NCBI GenBank assembly: GCA_963691655.1
Contig: OY829329.1
Span: 20,412,708 to 20,476,707 of the forward strand
Direction: 5' to 3'
Length of the DNA: 64,000 nucleotides
Source of the DNA: Toxonevra muliebris
Lineage: Eukaryota; Arthropoda; Insecta; Diptera; Pallopteridae
In this document: positions 12,301 to 27,300 of the stretch, piece by piece
How positions within the stretch are numbered: position 1 is the first letter of the stretch
Layout: the number at the start of each line of letters is the position of its first letter
Position numbers and translations under genes: made by a program
Notes under the pieces: model-generated
What the model was told of the DNA's origin: nothing
Databases searched by the model: none
Seen by the model: the letters and a program-made list of their open reading frames with translations, nothing else

Positions 12301-15300
12301 CGCTTGATAAATAGCCATTCCTGAATAGCCGCCTGAAAGACGCAGCAATGGTCAGGAAGCCGGAAAGAGAGTCTGAGACGCAACTTGCTACAGAATATAC
12401 CACAGCCGACTCTTTCCTCCAGTTTGAGCCCATCTGTATAGATGTCATTATAAATGCTAGTGATCACCTCGTCATTAACCCATTTCTCTCTACTGAGGAT
12501 GTAGGTGAAAAACTTGTGATTTAAATTAGGTATTGAACAAATATAGTCTACGTTAATTGGTACGGACTTATAGTGGATTAGAATTTTGGCATGTCCCAGG
12601 TTTGGCATTGAATCTGGCAGCATAGCACTTAGCTTGTTGTTTAACCAGAAGTGACGTTGCCAATGAAGGATTGCAAAAAGAACTTTCGTAGAGATGTTAC
12701 GGAGAGCCCCAGTAATCATTATGGCTGTCGTTCATCTAACTTTATCCAGTAGTTTAAGGTTGACCGCCTTTGCAGTAACTGGCCACTAGAAGACAGATCC
12801 TTAAAGAAGATTGAGCTCGACCACTGTTGTATAGAGTCAGGAAATGACTCGAGATTGAAGTCCCCATCGATTTCTTGCTTTAAATTATACAAAAAATTTA
12901 TTCCCTGGACATAATATGTCTTTGAAATAATAAAGGATTAGTGTAATCACCCGATCAATTGTTGTCAGATTCTAACTAGGCATAATAAATAGCTCGAAGG
13001 CCGTTTGATCATTACCTGCCGAAGCTAGAAAACTGTACGCAACATCCGTCTCCATAAGCAATTATTTTTTATTGCATGCTTTTAAAAATTTCAAATGAAA
13101 AACTAACAATAGACATCTTTTCTGCATTTTATATGGAAACAATACATTTTGAATAGCATGCAATAAATTCTTATTTGTTCAAACATGTGGTAATAACATT
13201 TGCGCAAAATGAAATTAGTGCATACCTTTTTACTCATAGTGTTTTCATAGAAATTCGAACAGCGGCCCAAAAGAGCGAGCCAAAATATTACACCGTGACT
13301 GCATAAGGAATTTTGATTACTGTATTATGAACGATGAGACCTATGTACTGGGTGACTGCACATCTTCCAGGTGTGGATTTTTAAGTTGCAGATCATAGAG
13401 GGAATGTCCAGGAGCAGTGTAAGACCCAGAAGAATTCTAAATTCCGCAAGAAGTTTTTAGTGTGGAAGGCAATCTGTAGCTGTGGTAGACGAAGCAGTCC
13501 ATTTGTAACAACTGGGGCAATCAACACCGATATATTTATCCGGGAGTGTACAAAAAAGCAGGACGCAGTTTCTGCTTCCTATGAAAACAAGTTTTTATTA
13601 CTCGGTACGGATAGTATAAATTGGATGCGACGTTTACAAGGCAAAACATATGACTCCAAGTCCCAATTATCGACAATGAAACATGGGGTGGACCATGCAT
13701 GGTTTGGAACTGCTTCTCAGCTCATGGCAAGGGCCCGATACAACGACTAGACAAAATTAGAAGGAGCAAATTTTGGATCGCTAAAGTCAAATCTGAAGTC
13801 AGGTTTGGTTTCGCCGCAAACTAAGCTTAGAGTTGCAATTTTCGTCATATTGGACTAGCTATAGGTGGAAGAATGGTCGGTTTGATCTTCAAGAAATTTA
13901 TTTTAGTTATTTATGTTAATATTTGCCACAATGGGCCTTAAATAGGTTTCAGTGCGCCTAAAGACAGCCAATTTACCTAACCTATGTTAATATTGGACTT
14001 TTCAGAAAGTTAAACAATTTTAAATTCAAATTACTGTTACAAAATAAATTATCTCTTTTTTTGGTAAAATTACTGTACGAGCCCATCGGATGTGCATAAA
14101 AGGTGAACTTTAGATAATGTTCCAAAATTTTTCGGAACCCAAACCCTGATAACGAAAAAAGGTTCTTCAGTTTTGAACTAACTCCCTGAGTTATAAATAG
14201 GTAGGGCGCCCATGTTCAGTCTATTGATTGTCTGGATAGTCTCAGTAAGGAATGGCTCTGGGGAGCTGCGAGAAGTTGGTCAACAAAAAAAAAATAAATT
14301 TTGTAATTCTTTGATTTTTCAAATGACTGATGTTTTCGCGTGCCTTTTTACTTTAGCTTTCACTTCGTTGCCTACATTTAGGCAGAAAAAAATTTAAATT
14401 TTCCTGTGGAAAAAGGCTTAGATTTTGGGATTCATATAAACTTTCAAATTTCTTAATTTTATAATGATTTGCTCGTGTCTTCTAACAATGGTGGAAAAGT
14501 TACTGGGAAGGCATTAACGTATGACCTTGCTCTTTAAAGCAACCGTGCAAAAAGTTTCGATTCAAAAATTATATGTTTTCACTTACGAGGGTAGTAAAAC
14601 TTAAGATTTATTTCTAAATTACTGCCGTACTATACGGGGCTCAAAATTACTGTCCATTACAGTAATTACTGTAGTTATAGAGTCACTGGTTGGAATAAAA
14701 GTGATTTTATAATGAATGCAACTTTTGACTTTTTGCACTTTCATTAATTATAATTTTCTAGCATGATTGCATACTTTTAGGGTTAAAAAAAAATTTTGCT
14801 AATTTTTCTCAAAAAACATCGTATTCTGAACTATTCTCGAATTGAATTGTTTCATGAGAGTGGAAGATAGCTGAGGATGTTTTTGCATATTCAGATAAAG
14901 AAAGGTGCTTTCTAAAATTGAGAAAAAATCCATGATTATGGTTTGTAAATTTTCTCTCCCAAACTTCGTTAATTTTCAGTTTTCGTGATTTCAAAAATAC
15001 TTAACTTTAGAAACAATGCAGAATTTTTAGCTTTTCAAAAGTAAATTTTTTGATATTATGAATTTTTTTAATTTAGTCCAGGTTGTTCATATACCAGGAA
15101 GATAATGACCCTAAGCATTGTTCAGACGATGTGTAAGAATGCTTTCGTTGTCGAAGAATTACCTGAGTTAACTGACCTAGCCAATCTCCTGACCTGAATG
15201 TCATTTAGCATATGTGAGAGCAGCTTGAAGGGTGCGTTAGACACAAAACGGCCAGGAATATAGGAGAAAAATTCGCTGAATTGGAGAAAGGAGGCCTGAA

Positions 15301-18300
15301 GATTCCTCAGTCCACAATTGACTGCTTAACCGATTCCACACGATTCGAAAATGTTAAGCCGCCATTAAAGCTAAAGATTATTAAACAACAAAATACTAGC
15401 TAAAAGTTCATAAATGTTTATTTTAAGAAGACAAGTTCCAGTTTTTAATAAAAGTTTTGTCATTGGACAAAAAGATATGAACACTAGAGGTCAGAGCGCC
15501 TCAAAATACTTAAACGAAGGCATAAAAAACGAAGCGGAGCGTATGTTCAAAAGTTTGATTAATGAAGTCCGCAAACCTTGTAGACGTGAAAGGAGAACAT
15601 GATATGAGGAATTAGTGTCAAGAGCAGAATGAGTGGATGAATTGAAAAACATGAGGCTGCAATAAGAAACCACCCGCGAATTAGCTGGTAGTAAACTACG
15701 ACAACCGCGCCCTATTAAATACGAACAATGCCGATTACTAACATCAACCGATGAACAACTCGAACGCTACAAAAAACAATTCTCCACCATCAGCAATAGT
15801 GACACTCCACCTGCAGACAGAACCATCATTATCGACCTCGCCCACAACTTTCCATCGTAAGCAGAGCTACTCTTTATTTTCTCAAACTCTGAGTGTCCAA
15901 GAAATTTCGGATGCAATTTCAACTTTGAAAAAAAAAAGCAGCTGGTTATGACAGAATTACAGCAGAAATTCTTATTTAGAACATCGAATACTCTTTATCC
16001 GATATTTCATTTGAGAAGAGGAGGAGATTCCAGATGACTGATTACAAAGAGTTTTGGTGACAGTTCCAAAAAAGGAACCCTAAGCGAATGTTTGAATTAC
16101 AGAGGGATCATGCTGTTCTCTATCCCATCGAAGGTTGTCATTGCCCTTGACAATTAGTCAGTGATTAAGTAGATGCAGCGGACAGATATAACCTCTAGGC
16201 TGGCCATGGAGTGTGTCCAAAAACTCAATGATTGCGCTCGTGTAAACGAGCTTACACTGGTGTGGATGAGGGCATATTCAGGCATAGAGCAAAATGAAAC
16301 TGCTGATCTTTTGGTTAAAAAATGTTCAACAGATGAATTTTATGGACCAGGCAGGCAAAGACGGCGTGAAGTGGTCGTGCAGTGAGTCAACCAAAGTCGT
16401 TGGACTGAACCGAAATACCTTGAGCTGGCTAACAGCGCCGACCTGCAGGTCACGGTCGCTTTAGGTATCACTTCAAGACGATGAAACTTGTTGAGGATGA
16501 GACTTGTAGGTTGTGTATGGAGAAGCTGGAAACATCGGCGCACTTACTGTGCCAATGCCCAGCGTTGGCGAGCAGAAGGTTGGCAATCTTGAGCAAACGA
16601 TACGTTGATAAAGCTGAGATTGGCTACCTGGCCCATAAGGATATGCTTGCTTTGAGAATGCCAATACTCGGAGCATGCTCGTTTACGAGTGCTTAGAGAA
16701 GAGGCATCAGGCAGTAGGGGACGAAAAGGGATCTGATTCTGCTAATCCCTGAACTAATTATAATAAAAATATAAATTTATCAGCCTAGCACAAAAATTTC
16801 GTTGTGCATTTAAAAAAAAAAAAAACATTAAAATAACTGCTAAAATAAATGCTAGAACAGTCAATGATTTGTACTGAAACCTGCGCCCATCCATCTCAAA
16901 GGTCATATGCTGATATCCAAACATTAGTAAACAAAACAAGACATTCGAAACCCACTAATTAATAGATAACAACTAAACAATTGAACTAACACAAATGACA
17001 CAAAAGATTACAAATATTAATAACGACCGAGTGTGTTTAAGAGACCACTGGCTATGGTCTCTCCTGTTAAAGCTCAAGTCTAGATTCGATTCTTCCATTC
17101 ATGTTTGCATTTGTCATAGCTTGGCGGATGCAAGAGATTATCAACTGAGTAAATTTATTACATACATATACTATGCATATCATTGTGCGATTTAAACTGT
17201 CGCTCATTGAATGTGTGATTTTTTCTGTATTTACTGTGTTATACTTAATCCTAGCACAATAAAACTGATTAACTAACATTTACATAAAAATATATTTCTA
17301 TTTAGTACAATCAATTTACATAATATTTAATCAATTCAAAAGCATGCCGAAATAACATACATATAGTAAATTTAATATTTTTATTGATTGTTATCCGTTC
17401 TTAATGGTTTAGAAATGAAATGGGACAGAAATTATTAGAATGTATTAAATTTTAAATTCTACTCGTTCTACAGGTAGACTTCGTTTAACACGTGCTTCTT
17501 ATAGTACGGTTTTCGCTCTAACACGTTTTACTTTTTTCTTTTCTTTTTTCACGTTATTTTATGCCAGAATGAATAGAAACTCGACCGTCATTTTCTAAGT
17601 ATTTTCTACTTTCTCTTTTTCAGGCAGGCGTTCATGCAACCGTGAATAGTCAGTTTTATTTATACACATGTATGGGTAAATATATACATGGTGGTACAAA
17701 AGTTTCTTTACACCATATAAGTGGTTCTAAAATTTTAAAGAAATCGAATTTTTTAAAAAAATTTAATGTAATATATTTAATAATTGTAATATTTTAATAC
17801 TTTGTATGGAGTTCCCGATTTTCGTGACAAGCAATTATTCCGTAATCGAAGTTATCACACAAAACAATGGTATTTTCATCCGTAATGGAGTTTAATTCCT
17901 GCATTACTCGGACAATAAGCTGTTGTCTATTTCTGGGCTAGGTATCTCTTAACACTGACTGCTGTTCCAAACGTTTTCGATGGGGCTTAAATCTGGGAAG
18001 TTTCAGGGCCAATCAGTCCAAACCTCTTCAAAGAATCTTTTTGCAACAGCAATCCCCTCTTTTGCAGTGTGGGATATTGTATTAAAATTACCGAAAATCG
18101 CTTTGGAAAAGGTTTATTACCACGTTTATATCAACTCGCTTTTAAATGGTCTCGTCTGTCGGGTGGAATTTTGCAAACGATTTTAAACTAACTTTCCGAT
18201 GAGCTAGAGACTGGAAACTTTGAACATAGCTCAGAACTGGATGACAATGCAAATGTCTAATATATATATGGATATAATATAAAATATTAGAGTTTATTTA

Positions 18301-21300
18301 TTTACAGACACAATAATTATAGTACAGCATACTTTCAGGCTGGTGTATAAAAATTATTATTATACATTATATTACAGCATTCCTTCATGATGATTGCATG
18401 ATTTAAAACAAGAAACGTGGGACGCATATCGGTAGATATAAAATTGATAGCAACTGAGGTGAACTATTCATCTATCAATTTTGACTTCAAGACACCAATT
18501 GACCCCAAATGACTTCAAGCAACTTCAAAGCAGTCATGATTTTGGAGTCATAAGATTTACATTCCCATGATTTCAAAAAAAGATTGCATTCCCTTGACTC
18601 CAAAAAAGTCTTTTCTAGATGAATAACCTGTCAGCGACTCCAAAAAAGACTTCTTACTGCATTTTTTATTCTGAAGTCAAATATGTTATTCAATAACTGC
18701 AATCATGATTTGTCGGTTATTAATTGTGACTTCAAGGTATTGCAATTAAATTGAATGCATTCTTTTACAGCTCTTGACGACCTCGATAGTCTAGTAGGTA
18801 GTACACTATATCTCATCTGAGAGGTTCGGGTTCGATTCCCGTCTTTGTCCGGTGGTTAATTTTCATAACTTTCTTATATTCACTATCAATTTGAAGTGTA
18901 TGAGAATTATAAGATAGTGTACAAGTACACACATTGGTAGGTAATGGCAAAACCATCAAGCCGATAAAAAATTGCAACACCGCCGTTCGGAATCGGCGTT
19001 AAACTGTAGGTCCAACTGTGTGGTATCACAATGGGCCGATTAGGCATAAGTGGGTGTCTTGACAGCCACTCCAACCTAACCTAACCTTTACAGCTCTGCT
19101 CATAAATACTCAATAAATTTATGAGGGTAATTTATTTTATTTCAAGGGGATTCTTTTTTGCTTGATGACTGATACCGCCTACACATTCCAACTAAAAATC
19201 ACTTTAAGGAGGTCTATTATGAAAATACTTAGCTTTATAACCTTCTGATGTGATTGTATGGGAATACTCGAGGGAATTCCAATTTTCACCGCCGCCGACG
19301 GGTATTTTAAGGAAAGGAGCTGGCAGTAGAGATCGGCAATGGAGCTTTGCGGACCTACCCTCCCCTGCGATGATATGAACAAAAAATATAAATTTGAAAA
19401 ATTTTTTAAAGTTATACTCAGCGAAAAAAAAAGATATTTGAGCAAACTCAACGTTATTTTGAAGAGAAAGACTACTATTTTTGAAAGAAAATAGGATCGA
19501 CCGTGCTACATAAACTTAAAAATGAGCAAAAACGGTATTTTTTGCACTTTTAGGTTAGGATATCTCGGAATCCTCACGTGATAGAGCAATTTAAAGGCCA
19601 GATTCGGGTTCAGCGTCAAAATCCTTCGGAAAAGTATAGTCTGGTTTCTGGTAAATTTTGTCGGCCTGTGTAATTTTTAATGACCTTAATCTTTGGCTTT
19701 TGAAATTATATAATCGAATAAGAAAGTTCGAAGAAATTTTATTTTCAGGAAAAAGCACAAAAAAGAGTACATTTGCGCCAAGAAAAAAGGACTTAAAAGT
19801 ACAAGTATTTGTGCCGACAATTTTGTTAACATTAAAATTTAACATCAAATCGAGGTCAACGTCAAAAACGCTTAAAATCGTATTTTTCCGGGTAGAAATT
19901 TTCCGCAATGGGACCAGTTAAGTTCTAAAAAAATTATGTAACGTCGATACACGAATATTCCAAATTTATTCTAACAGTCAAAATGGATCTCAGCTACAAC
20001 ACTCCTCCAGCAAAACTCCTCTCCTGTTTCCAAATTTTCATCGCTTTTGCGAACACATGTTCAACCGAAGCTGAAGAGCTAGAAAAGTATATAGCCAACT
20101 CAACGTTTTTCGAAATTCAATGTACCGGACTTTGTGAGGCTGCATATATTGGAATGCCTCCATCCAAAGTTCATCAGTGGACGTTTAGCATTCCACTCAG
20201 AGAAGTTTTCTTCTGAAATATGTTGCGAATGTAGAACAATTTGGTTTTTGGTGAATGGAGACGCTTCATTGAAGTACTTTTTTTTTCTTGTAAAAGCGAA
20301 AAAGAACAATTCTAAAAGAATCTGGATCTAAAAAATGAGTATCCTTTAAAAAAAAAAAAGTATAGTTGGCTGCATTAAGTATGTTCATAATTTCCAGAGC
20401 TAAATCGGCATGACCGGAGAGCTCCACTCAGTGGTCGAACATGCAGGCTCAGCGACTGGGCTGAAGATCAACGTTTGTCAATCCAAAGTCATGTGTACGC
20501 ATGCAAAAAACTCAGCACCGTTTACGGTTAATAACGAAGCTCTAGATAATGTTGACTCCTTTTGCTACCTAGAATGCATTAAAACCAAAGACGGAGGATC
20601 CTCAGCAAATATTAATAATCACATCAATAAGGCAAAACAAACGTTCGGGTTCCTCCAGCCTATATAGAAATTGAATCTGCTTTTAATCCGCACCGAGCTG
20701 AAAACGTGTTCAGCTCAAATGTAAAGTCGATTGCGAAACGTGAAACAGCTAATTCTAGGCGTTTACAGCCACTCCAAGCTTTTATCAATCGTTGCCTCAG
20801 CAAAACACTACGCATTTTCTGGCCACCAACGGTAAACAACCAGGAACTTTGGGAGTGCACACATCAGGAGGAAGGATTTATGGGAGCTTATATATATAAA
20901 TGAATAGGACATTTCAAAAAGGGTTCATATCTGAATTTTTCAAAAGAAGCAAAAAACTAATACGCTTAAAAATGCTAAGTGCTATCTAGATAATACATTA
21001 TTTTGTAATGGAATTATCTTGGACGTATTCTATTATGTGTAGACCCAAAATTAAAATTTGAAAATTTTTCTGAACTGAGATGTAAACAAAAACATTTTTC
21101 CTAGTGGGGTCCTTTTCGAACTGGCTGAAAAAACCGACAATAACAAACATTTGGTTTGGAAGTCTTCTTCAAGCGCTTGTAGCGAAGTTGTAGAAATTCA
21201 TAAGGAACGTTAAATTTATCGTTATACAGTAATCCCCGCTTAATTGCACAACCAAAAATGCCCACACTTTTGTTCAATTAACCGATAAACTCAAAGAAAT

Positions 21301-24300
21301 CCCGCTTAATTGAACAATTGTTCAATAAAAAAAATCACGCTTAATTGCACTTTTCTTTTTCTTTTACTGAAAGCGCAAAATTATATTCGCAAAACTTGCA
21401 TTTATTAAATTTTCACTTGCCGGCACATTCTACAAATAGCGTCAAAAACAGTTGTTCAAAGTGTTGCCAATTATGAGGTCTGTTCACGTACGAAAAATTG
21501 CTACAAATTGTTGCAAGTTTCTACTAGTAAAGTGTTCACGTACTCGAAAAACTTGCAACGAGAGAGAAAAACGAGACCGTAAAAAAGTGAGAGAGAAAAA
21601 AGTAGCTGCAAATTTCTACTAGTAAAATTTTTATTTGCAAGAATTTTTAGCTGCCGAAAAAAAAGAACTGTCAAAAATTTGAACGTCAACAAGAAGTGTG
21701 TTTTGTTAATTTTAATAAATTTGTTGTGATTTTTAATAAAATTGAGGAGGAAAAGAAATATTTGTGAAGTTGTTTAAGATGTAAGTAGTATTTGTGGATA
21801 CTGGTGTGCAAACGAGAAATTATTTCAGCAAATTATAAACTCTAATTACAGGAGCAAGAGCCGCAGCATGCGAAAAACAGCATTTGAATATAAAATAATT
21901 CATTAATTGCATATTTCAATGCTATTTTCTATACTTTGCACTCGCTTGAAGGTCTTTGGAGAGTACTTTCCTTCAATTTTTATATTTCTATTTAATTTAC
22001 AAAAATCACAACCACACAATATTTTTTTTCGTTTAAAATTAGCTGTCAAAACAATCGATCAGCTGTTTACTTGCAATTTTCTACTAGTTTTTTGTTCACA
22101 TACTTTTTCTGCTATTTGTATCTTTTCAAGAATATTTTTCTCAATCTTTTTTTTACTCTCTCGCTGCAAGTTTTTACTGCAAAAGTACGTGAAGAGCCTT
22201 ATGGTTTCGTTGAACGTATAGTGAATGGGAGACAATTAAGCGGAATTTTATTATGATGATTTTGCTAAATGATCTAAAGTTTTCTGTGCAATTAAGCCGG
22301 GAATTACTGTATTTACATAGAATTCTGAATCTATATTTGAGTTGTTTTCGTGCAAAAAATATATTTCACAAGAATACCCAAAGTGGCTGAAAAGTAACCC
22401 AAAAAATGCGACATGTCTGGCAACGAATCAACCCAGGAGAAAGAAAAATTGCATAAAAAAAACGGAGAAAACCATTAAAATGCTAGTAAGGTTCAGACTA
22501 GAAGAAATAGAAATATGTTTTGTTTAATGTATATTTAAAAGAATGTTATATGAAGAAAGGCGTTTTTCTTAAGAATTTTAACATATATCTGTTAATGAAG
22601 AAACTCAGCAGGGAAATACAGTGGACAACTGACACTTTTGAAAATAGTAAATCAATAAATTAACCAAAAAGAAATGTAAGGCGTACATTTTTTTTTTTTT
22701 TTTTTTTTGTTAGTTCACATGGAAAACATGTGATTGATACTAGATTGATTTCATTAATACTTTATAGTTTAAGGTTCATCTTTTAATGAATTTAAGTCCT
22801 ATTAGAAGTCTTTGTTTTATGCGTCTTATCCGGTAAATTGTATTAAAAGTGCTCAAAAACAGGAATTTTAATTTTTTGAACCCAATTTTTCCAAAAACCT
22901 GACTGATGGACAATTTTCACAATCAGATTCATGTTCAGTAATAAAATATCCATGGCAGAATTATAGGAGGTGATAGGGCAGTACAACAATAAGTACCTAC
23001 AACATTAGGTCTGTTCGAGTACTTTTCCAGCACAAATTTGCAAGCAACCAAATTCAAGAGAGTGAGAAAGTACTCGCTCGTGAAAAGAAAAATATTACAA
23101 AAAGCACACGAACGGAAATTTGCAAGTTACTAGAAACAGCTGATTGTAAACATCAAATGCTAAAAACTTGATGCGATATATCCAAATGATTAAAATTAAC
23201 TAATAGAATCTGGTTAGTTGAATGTATATTCCTTACTATTTCCATCCATCGTCAATTCGCTGATATTTAGTATTTTAAATTGATATATAAAAATATAATT
23301 GTTTTCTTCCAAATTCCTCAAATTCCTACTAAAAACTTGCAAGTTTTCTCACAGCGAGCTCTATTATTGCAAGTCTTTTCTGTCAGACAAAATTGATGAT
23401 AATTGGTTAGAAAATTAACTAATTTGCAATTTTTGCATTTTTAGGATAGAATTCCTGGGTAGTAGGCGCTGAAGAAAAACTTAGCATAATACATTCGGAA
23501 AAAGATGCAACATGGAGTCTTATCTTTCAAAGGAAAGAACTAAAGAGGCAAAGTTGTCAATAAGGAACAGCTATAGCTACAATATAATCAAATGACTAAA
23601 TGTGTCAAAAAATCAGCACGAAATGACAAGAGAAAGTTTATAGAGATCCTTCCTAGCGACGCAGAAGCGAAAACAGGTGAAATTAATATGAAAAAACTGC
23701 ATCAAATAATAGGACGCTGAACTAAACAGAAATGCACGAGGAACTAACCAGTCAGAGATTGCAATGGAGTATTATTAACGGTACAAAAACTCGTAGATGT
23801 GGAGAGCACTGTTACGAAATAACCAACAACACAAAAACCAGCTTAGACGACAGTTGGCATCGAAAAAAGTAGTTTAGATTTTAATCCACTTAGAATCGTA
23901 ACTACGCCACCTTACACTGAGAAGATCGAGGAGGCAATACAGAATTTAAAACTGAACAAACCAGCAGGAAAAAATGACATCGAGCCAGAACTACTGCTTG
24001 CAAACATCAGCCAAGTTATTGCAGCCGCATATCAATACAATAACATGGAAAAAAGAAAGTCTACCTCCATCATGGAAGGAAGGCATCATCGTTAATCTAT
24101 TAAGGGCAACCGGGAACCAAAGTAGATAGATCAAGAAAGTAACTGAAGAAAAAAATTATTTTTGAACCTGGCTCTGGAACGGCTCAGTGCCATATGGCAC
24201 CGCTAGGCATTACTGGGTTAAAATACCAAAGAAAGACGACTTGAGAGAATGTGATAACTGTGGAGAAATAACGCTTCTTAACACAATACACAAAATAAAA

Positions 24301-27300
24301 ACTACAATAATCGCAGGTAAGACTATAAAAAATCGTGAAGACTATACGCAAGTTTCCGCCCTCTCAGAAGTTGGGTCGATTAATTTAAAGCGCTTCGGAT
24401 GGTTATCGAATAATAATAATAATATACATGTTGTTCATTGACTTTAAGAAAGATCTTTACAAAGAAGGAGATTACCTCTAAAGCTCATTCGAATTATTAA
24501 AGTGATGTATGAGAATTCTGAGCTAGCAGTATTACACAATAGCAACATTAGCGACCTTTTCACCACCAACGCAGGAGTCAAACAAGAATGCCCACTTTCG
24601 GCCCTTTTTTTTCGCAATATTACTAGACGAAGTTATTGCAAACCAGTGCTCCGAAAGAAGTGGCATAACAGGGAGTCCCTCCTGCCAATTCGAAGACTTA
24701 GACTTCGCAGACGATATTTGTCTGTTTTCACACAAGTTCAGTGACATGCCAGCGAAAACTGAATATCTGATCAGAGTAGCACGCAACGTGCTGCGCCGAA
24801 ATCAACATCAAGAAGACCAAAGCCATGCAAATTAACAACGTCAGCAATGAGCACATTAAAATCGAATGTCAGCAAGTTGACTACGTAGACAAATTCTGCT
24901 ATCTAGGCAGCATGATGACCATAGACGGTGGAGCAGAAGAAGAATATGCCAACAACAGACTCAACAAAGCCAGAAGCGTTTGGAAGATTATAGCCAATAT
25001 GGTGAAAATTAGCAAATATCCAGACGAACAAAAATCCGAATATTCAACGAATGTGTAAAGTCAACCCTCAACATATGGAAGTGAAACCTGGTTCATTTCA
25101 AACAACATTGCACAGAAATTTCAAGTATTCATTAATAAATGTCTGCGGAACATATGCAGAAATCAGTACTTTTGCATCCTTGCAAACGAAGAACTAATAT
25201 AAGCGCAGATAAAGAGAAGAAAGTGGAGGTGGATAAGACATGCCTTAAGAAAGCCATCCGACAACACTACATGAATGGCGCTTGAATGAACCCATAAGTT
25301 TTGGAAAAGTACTTACGAGGTGTGAATTAATGGCCACCGATATGAATCTATGTCAGTGACGGATACCGGAAGCATATTGGGAGGGGCGGGTGGGGGTATA
25401 AATAATAAAATTTTGTATATAAGTTATTACTATTCCCCCAATGTATGTATGTACAAATTTTCGATTCGCATGAAACTTTTTGATCATTTTTTGAACGGAT
25501 AGCTTATTAAAATTATAGTAAAGAAAAATTACGTAAGAAGACTAAAACAGTTTAAAGCATTCTGCCGAACGCTGGCACAAAGCAGTTTTAACTGAGTCCA
25601 TGCTCTGTTAAATTAGGAATTTGGCTCTAGTCTAATCGTATCTTGAGTTATTTTTTTTTTGCCACAAAAAAAAAAAAATATTTCACATTAATTCTATAAT
25701 ATTTCCGATTAAAATGCAACTACATCTAAAATTACAACTTATTTTATATTGATATATCTTATTTAGTTTATATAATTAGAATTCTTGTTAAACTATGTAC
25801 TTATATATAGTATATATATTAATTGCGGCATTAATATTGCTAATATATTAATTGATTTTTAATTCAATGATTTTTCGTTACAGAATTTTCACATGCTTTA
25901 CGTGATGTACACGTTCAAATGCCGCATGCGGTAAATCGTGGAGAGAAAGTAACATTAAAATGTTTCTATGACATCGAAGATGATACTTTATACTCGGTCA
26001 AATGGTATAAAGGTCGAAGGGAATTCTATCGTTATACGCCCAAAGAGAATCCACCAATGAAGATTTTTCAATTTCCTGGTGTAAAAATAGATGTAAGAGA
26101 ATTTTTTGCTTATTATTTTTTTGTATTATAATTTAATAATTTATGGAAGTTTGATCAGCTCAAACCTACGGCGCTCTTCCTCATTTCTACTGACTAATGC
26201 AAAGAGAAATCTACTGCGATCGGAATGAAAAACTGAATTTTTTTTTAACCTTTTGCTACATTTGAAATCATTCTTCTTTTAAACTTGGCTTAACTTCCAA
26301 TTTTTTAATTTTCTAGTCAAATGTTCAGTTTTAGTTTTACTGCCTTTAAAACTGTTTAGATGAACACATTCACGTTGATTTTCTTTGCAATAAAATATCG
26401 GAAATAAAATTTAAGCACTTCGGCTTCAACATTTCTTTGCTTTGCAGAGATACTTTGTTTTCTTCTTAAAAATAACTGTTGTCATATAGACTCAAAAATC
26501 CAAAAAATTTACCGCATAAATTTTAACAAGTAGGAATTTATTTGCTTATTTTAAATCGTTGTGCATTTTCATTATCTGCTTGTTTTGGGTATTCCATCAA
26601 TGCAACATTTTGCTCATTGATGTTGTGGATTCAACTTCTAAATATTTATGAAGAAAACTGTTAAAATTTGAACATGGAACACGGAAGCAATTTGGCTCTT
26701 TCGTACTACACTTTTTCCTATCTTTCTCTTTCATTCAAGTGTTCATGATCAAATCAAATGAAATTGTTGTTTTCAGTCATGACCAAAGTCGCATGAAAAA
26801 GTGTGCAAAAGATAGAGGTAGAAAAGTAGGTATCAAGAAATAGATATAAGTTTTGCGCAGAAAATCATATTACTGGCTGTTCGCACGGACGCCTCTCTGT
26901 AAGAGAGAGGTAGTAAAAAAAAAAAATATTAACTAGAGATAGAAGCATGACATGCACAGAGTGCGTGAGTCAAAAAGTTCTCACGCACCCATCTCTAATA
27001 GAAACTAACCTGTCTTTTTCTAACTACTTATTTTTTCTATCTCTCTTATGTTTGCGCCCGTATGAACAGCTACTTAAAAATCATTGCATCGAAGTACATA
27101 TGACGCGCTTAGAAGACTTAGAAAAGTGATGCACCATACATATTGACGACGGCAGCTGCACGACTACATCTTTGAAATTATAAAAACTACATGTTCTTAT
27201 GGAGGCGATTATTTTGGCGACGACACAACCACATGACCACCGACCACAATTGTGGCTGTAACCAATTTCAAATCTATTTCTAATTTGACAAGCGATAGAG

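Noticed and set aside
18780..18850. A functional tRNA gene
   Set aside because: A and B boxes are present, but the acceptor and anticodon stems do not pair and the sequence continues into a 312-bp repeated body with TSDs. It is a SINE head. The same holds for 29939-30004 and 33073-33145.
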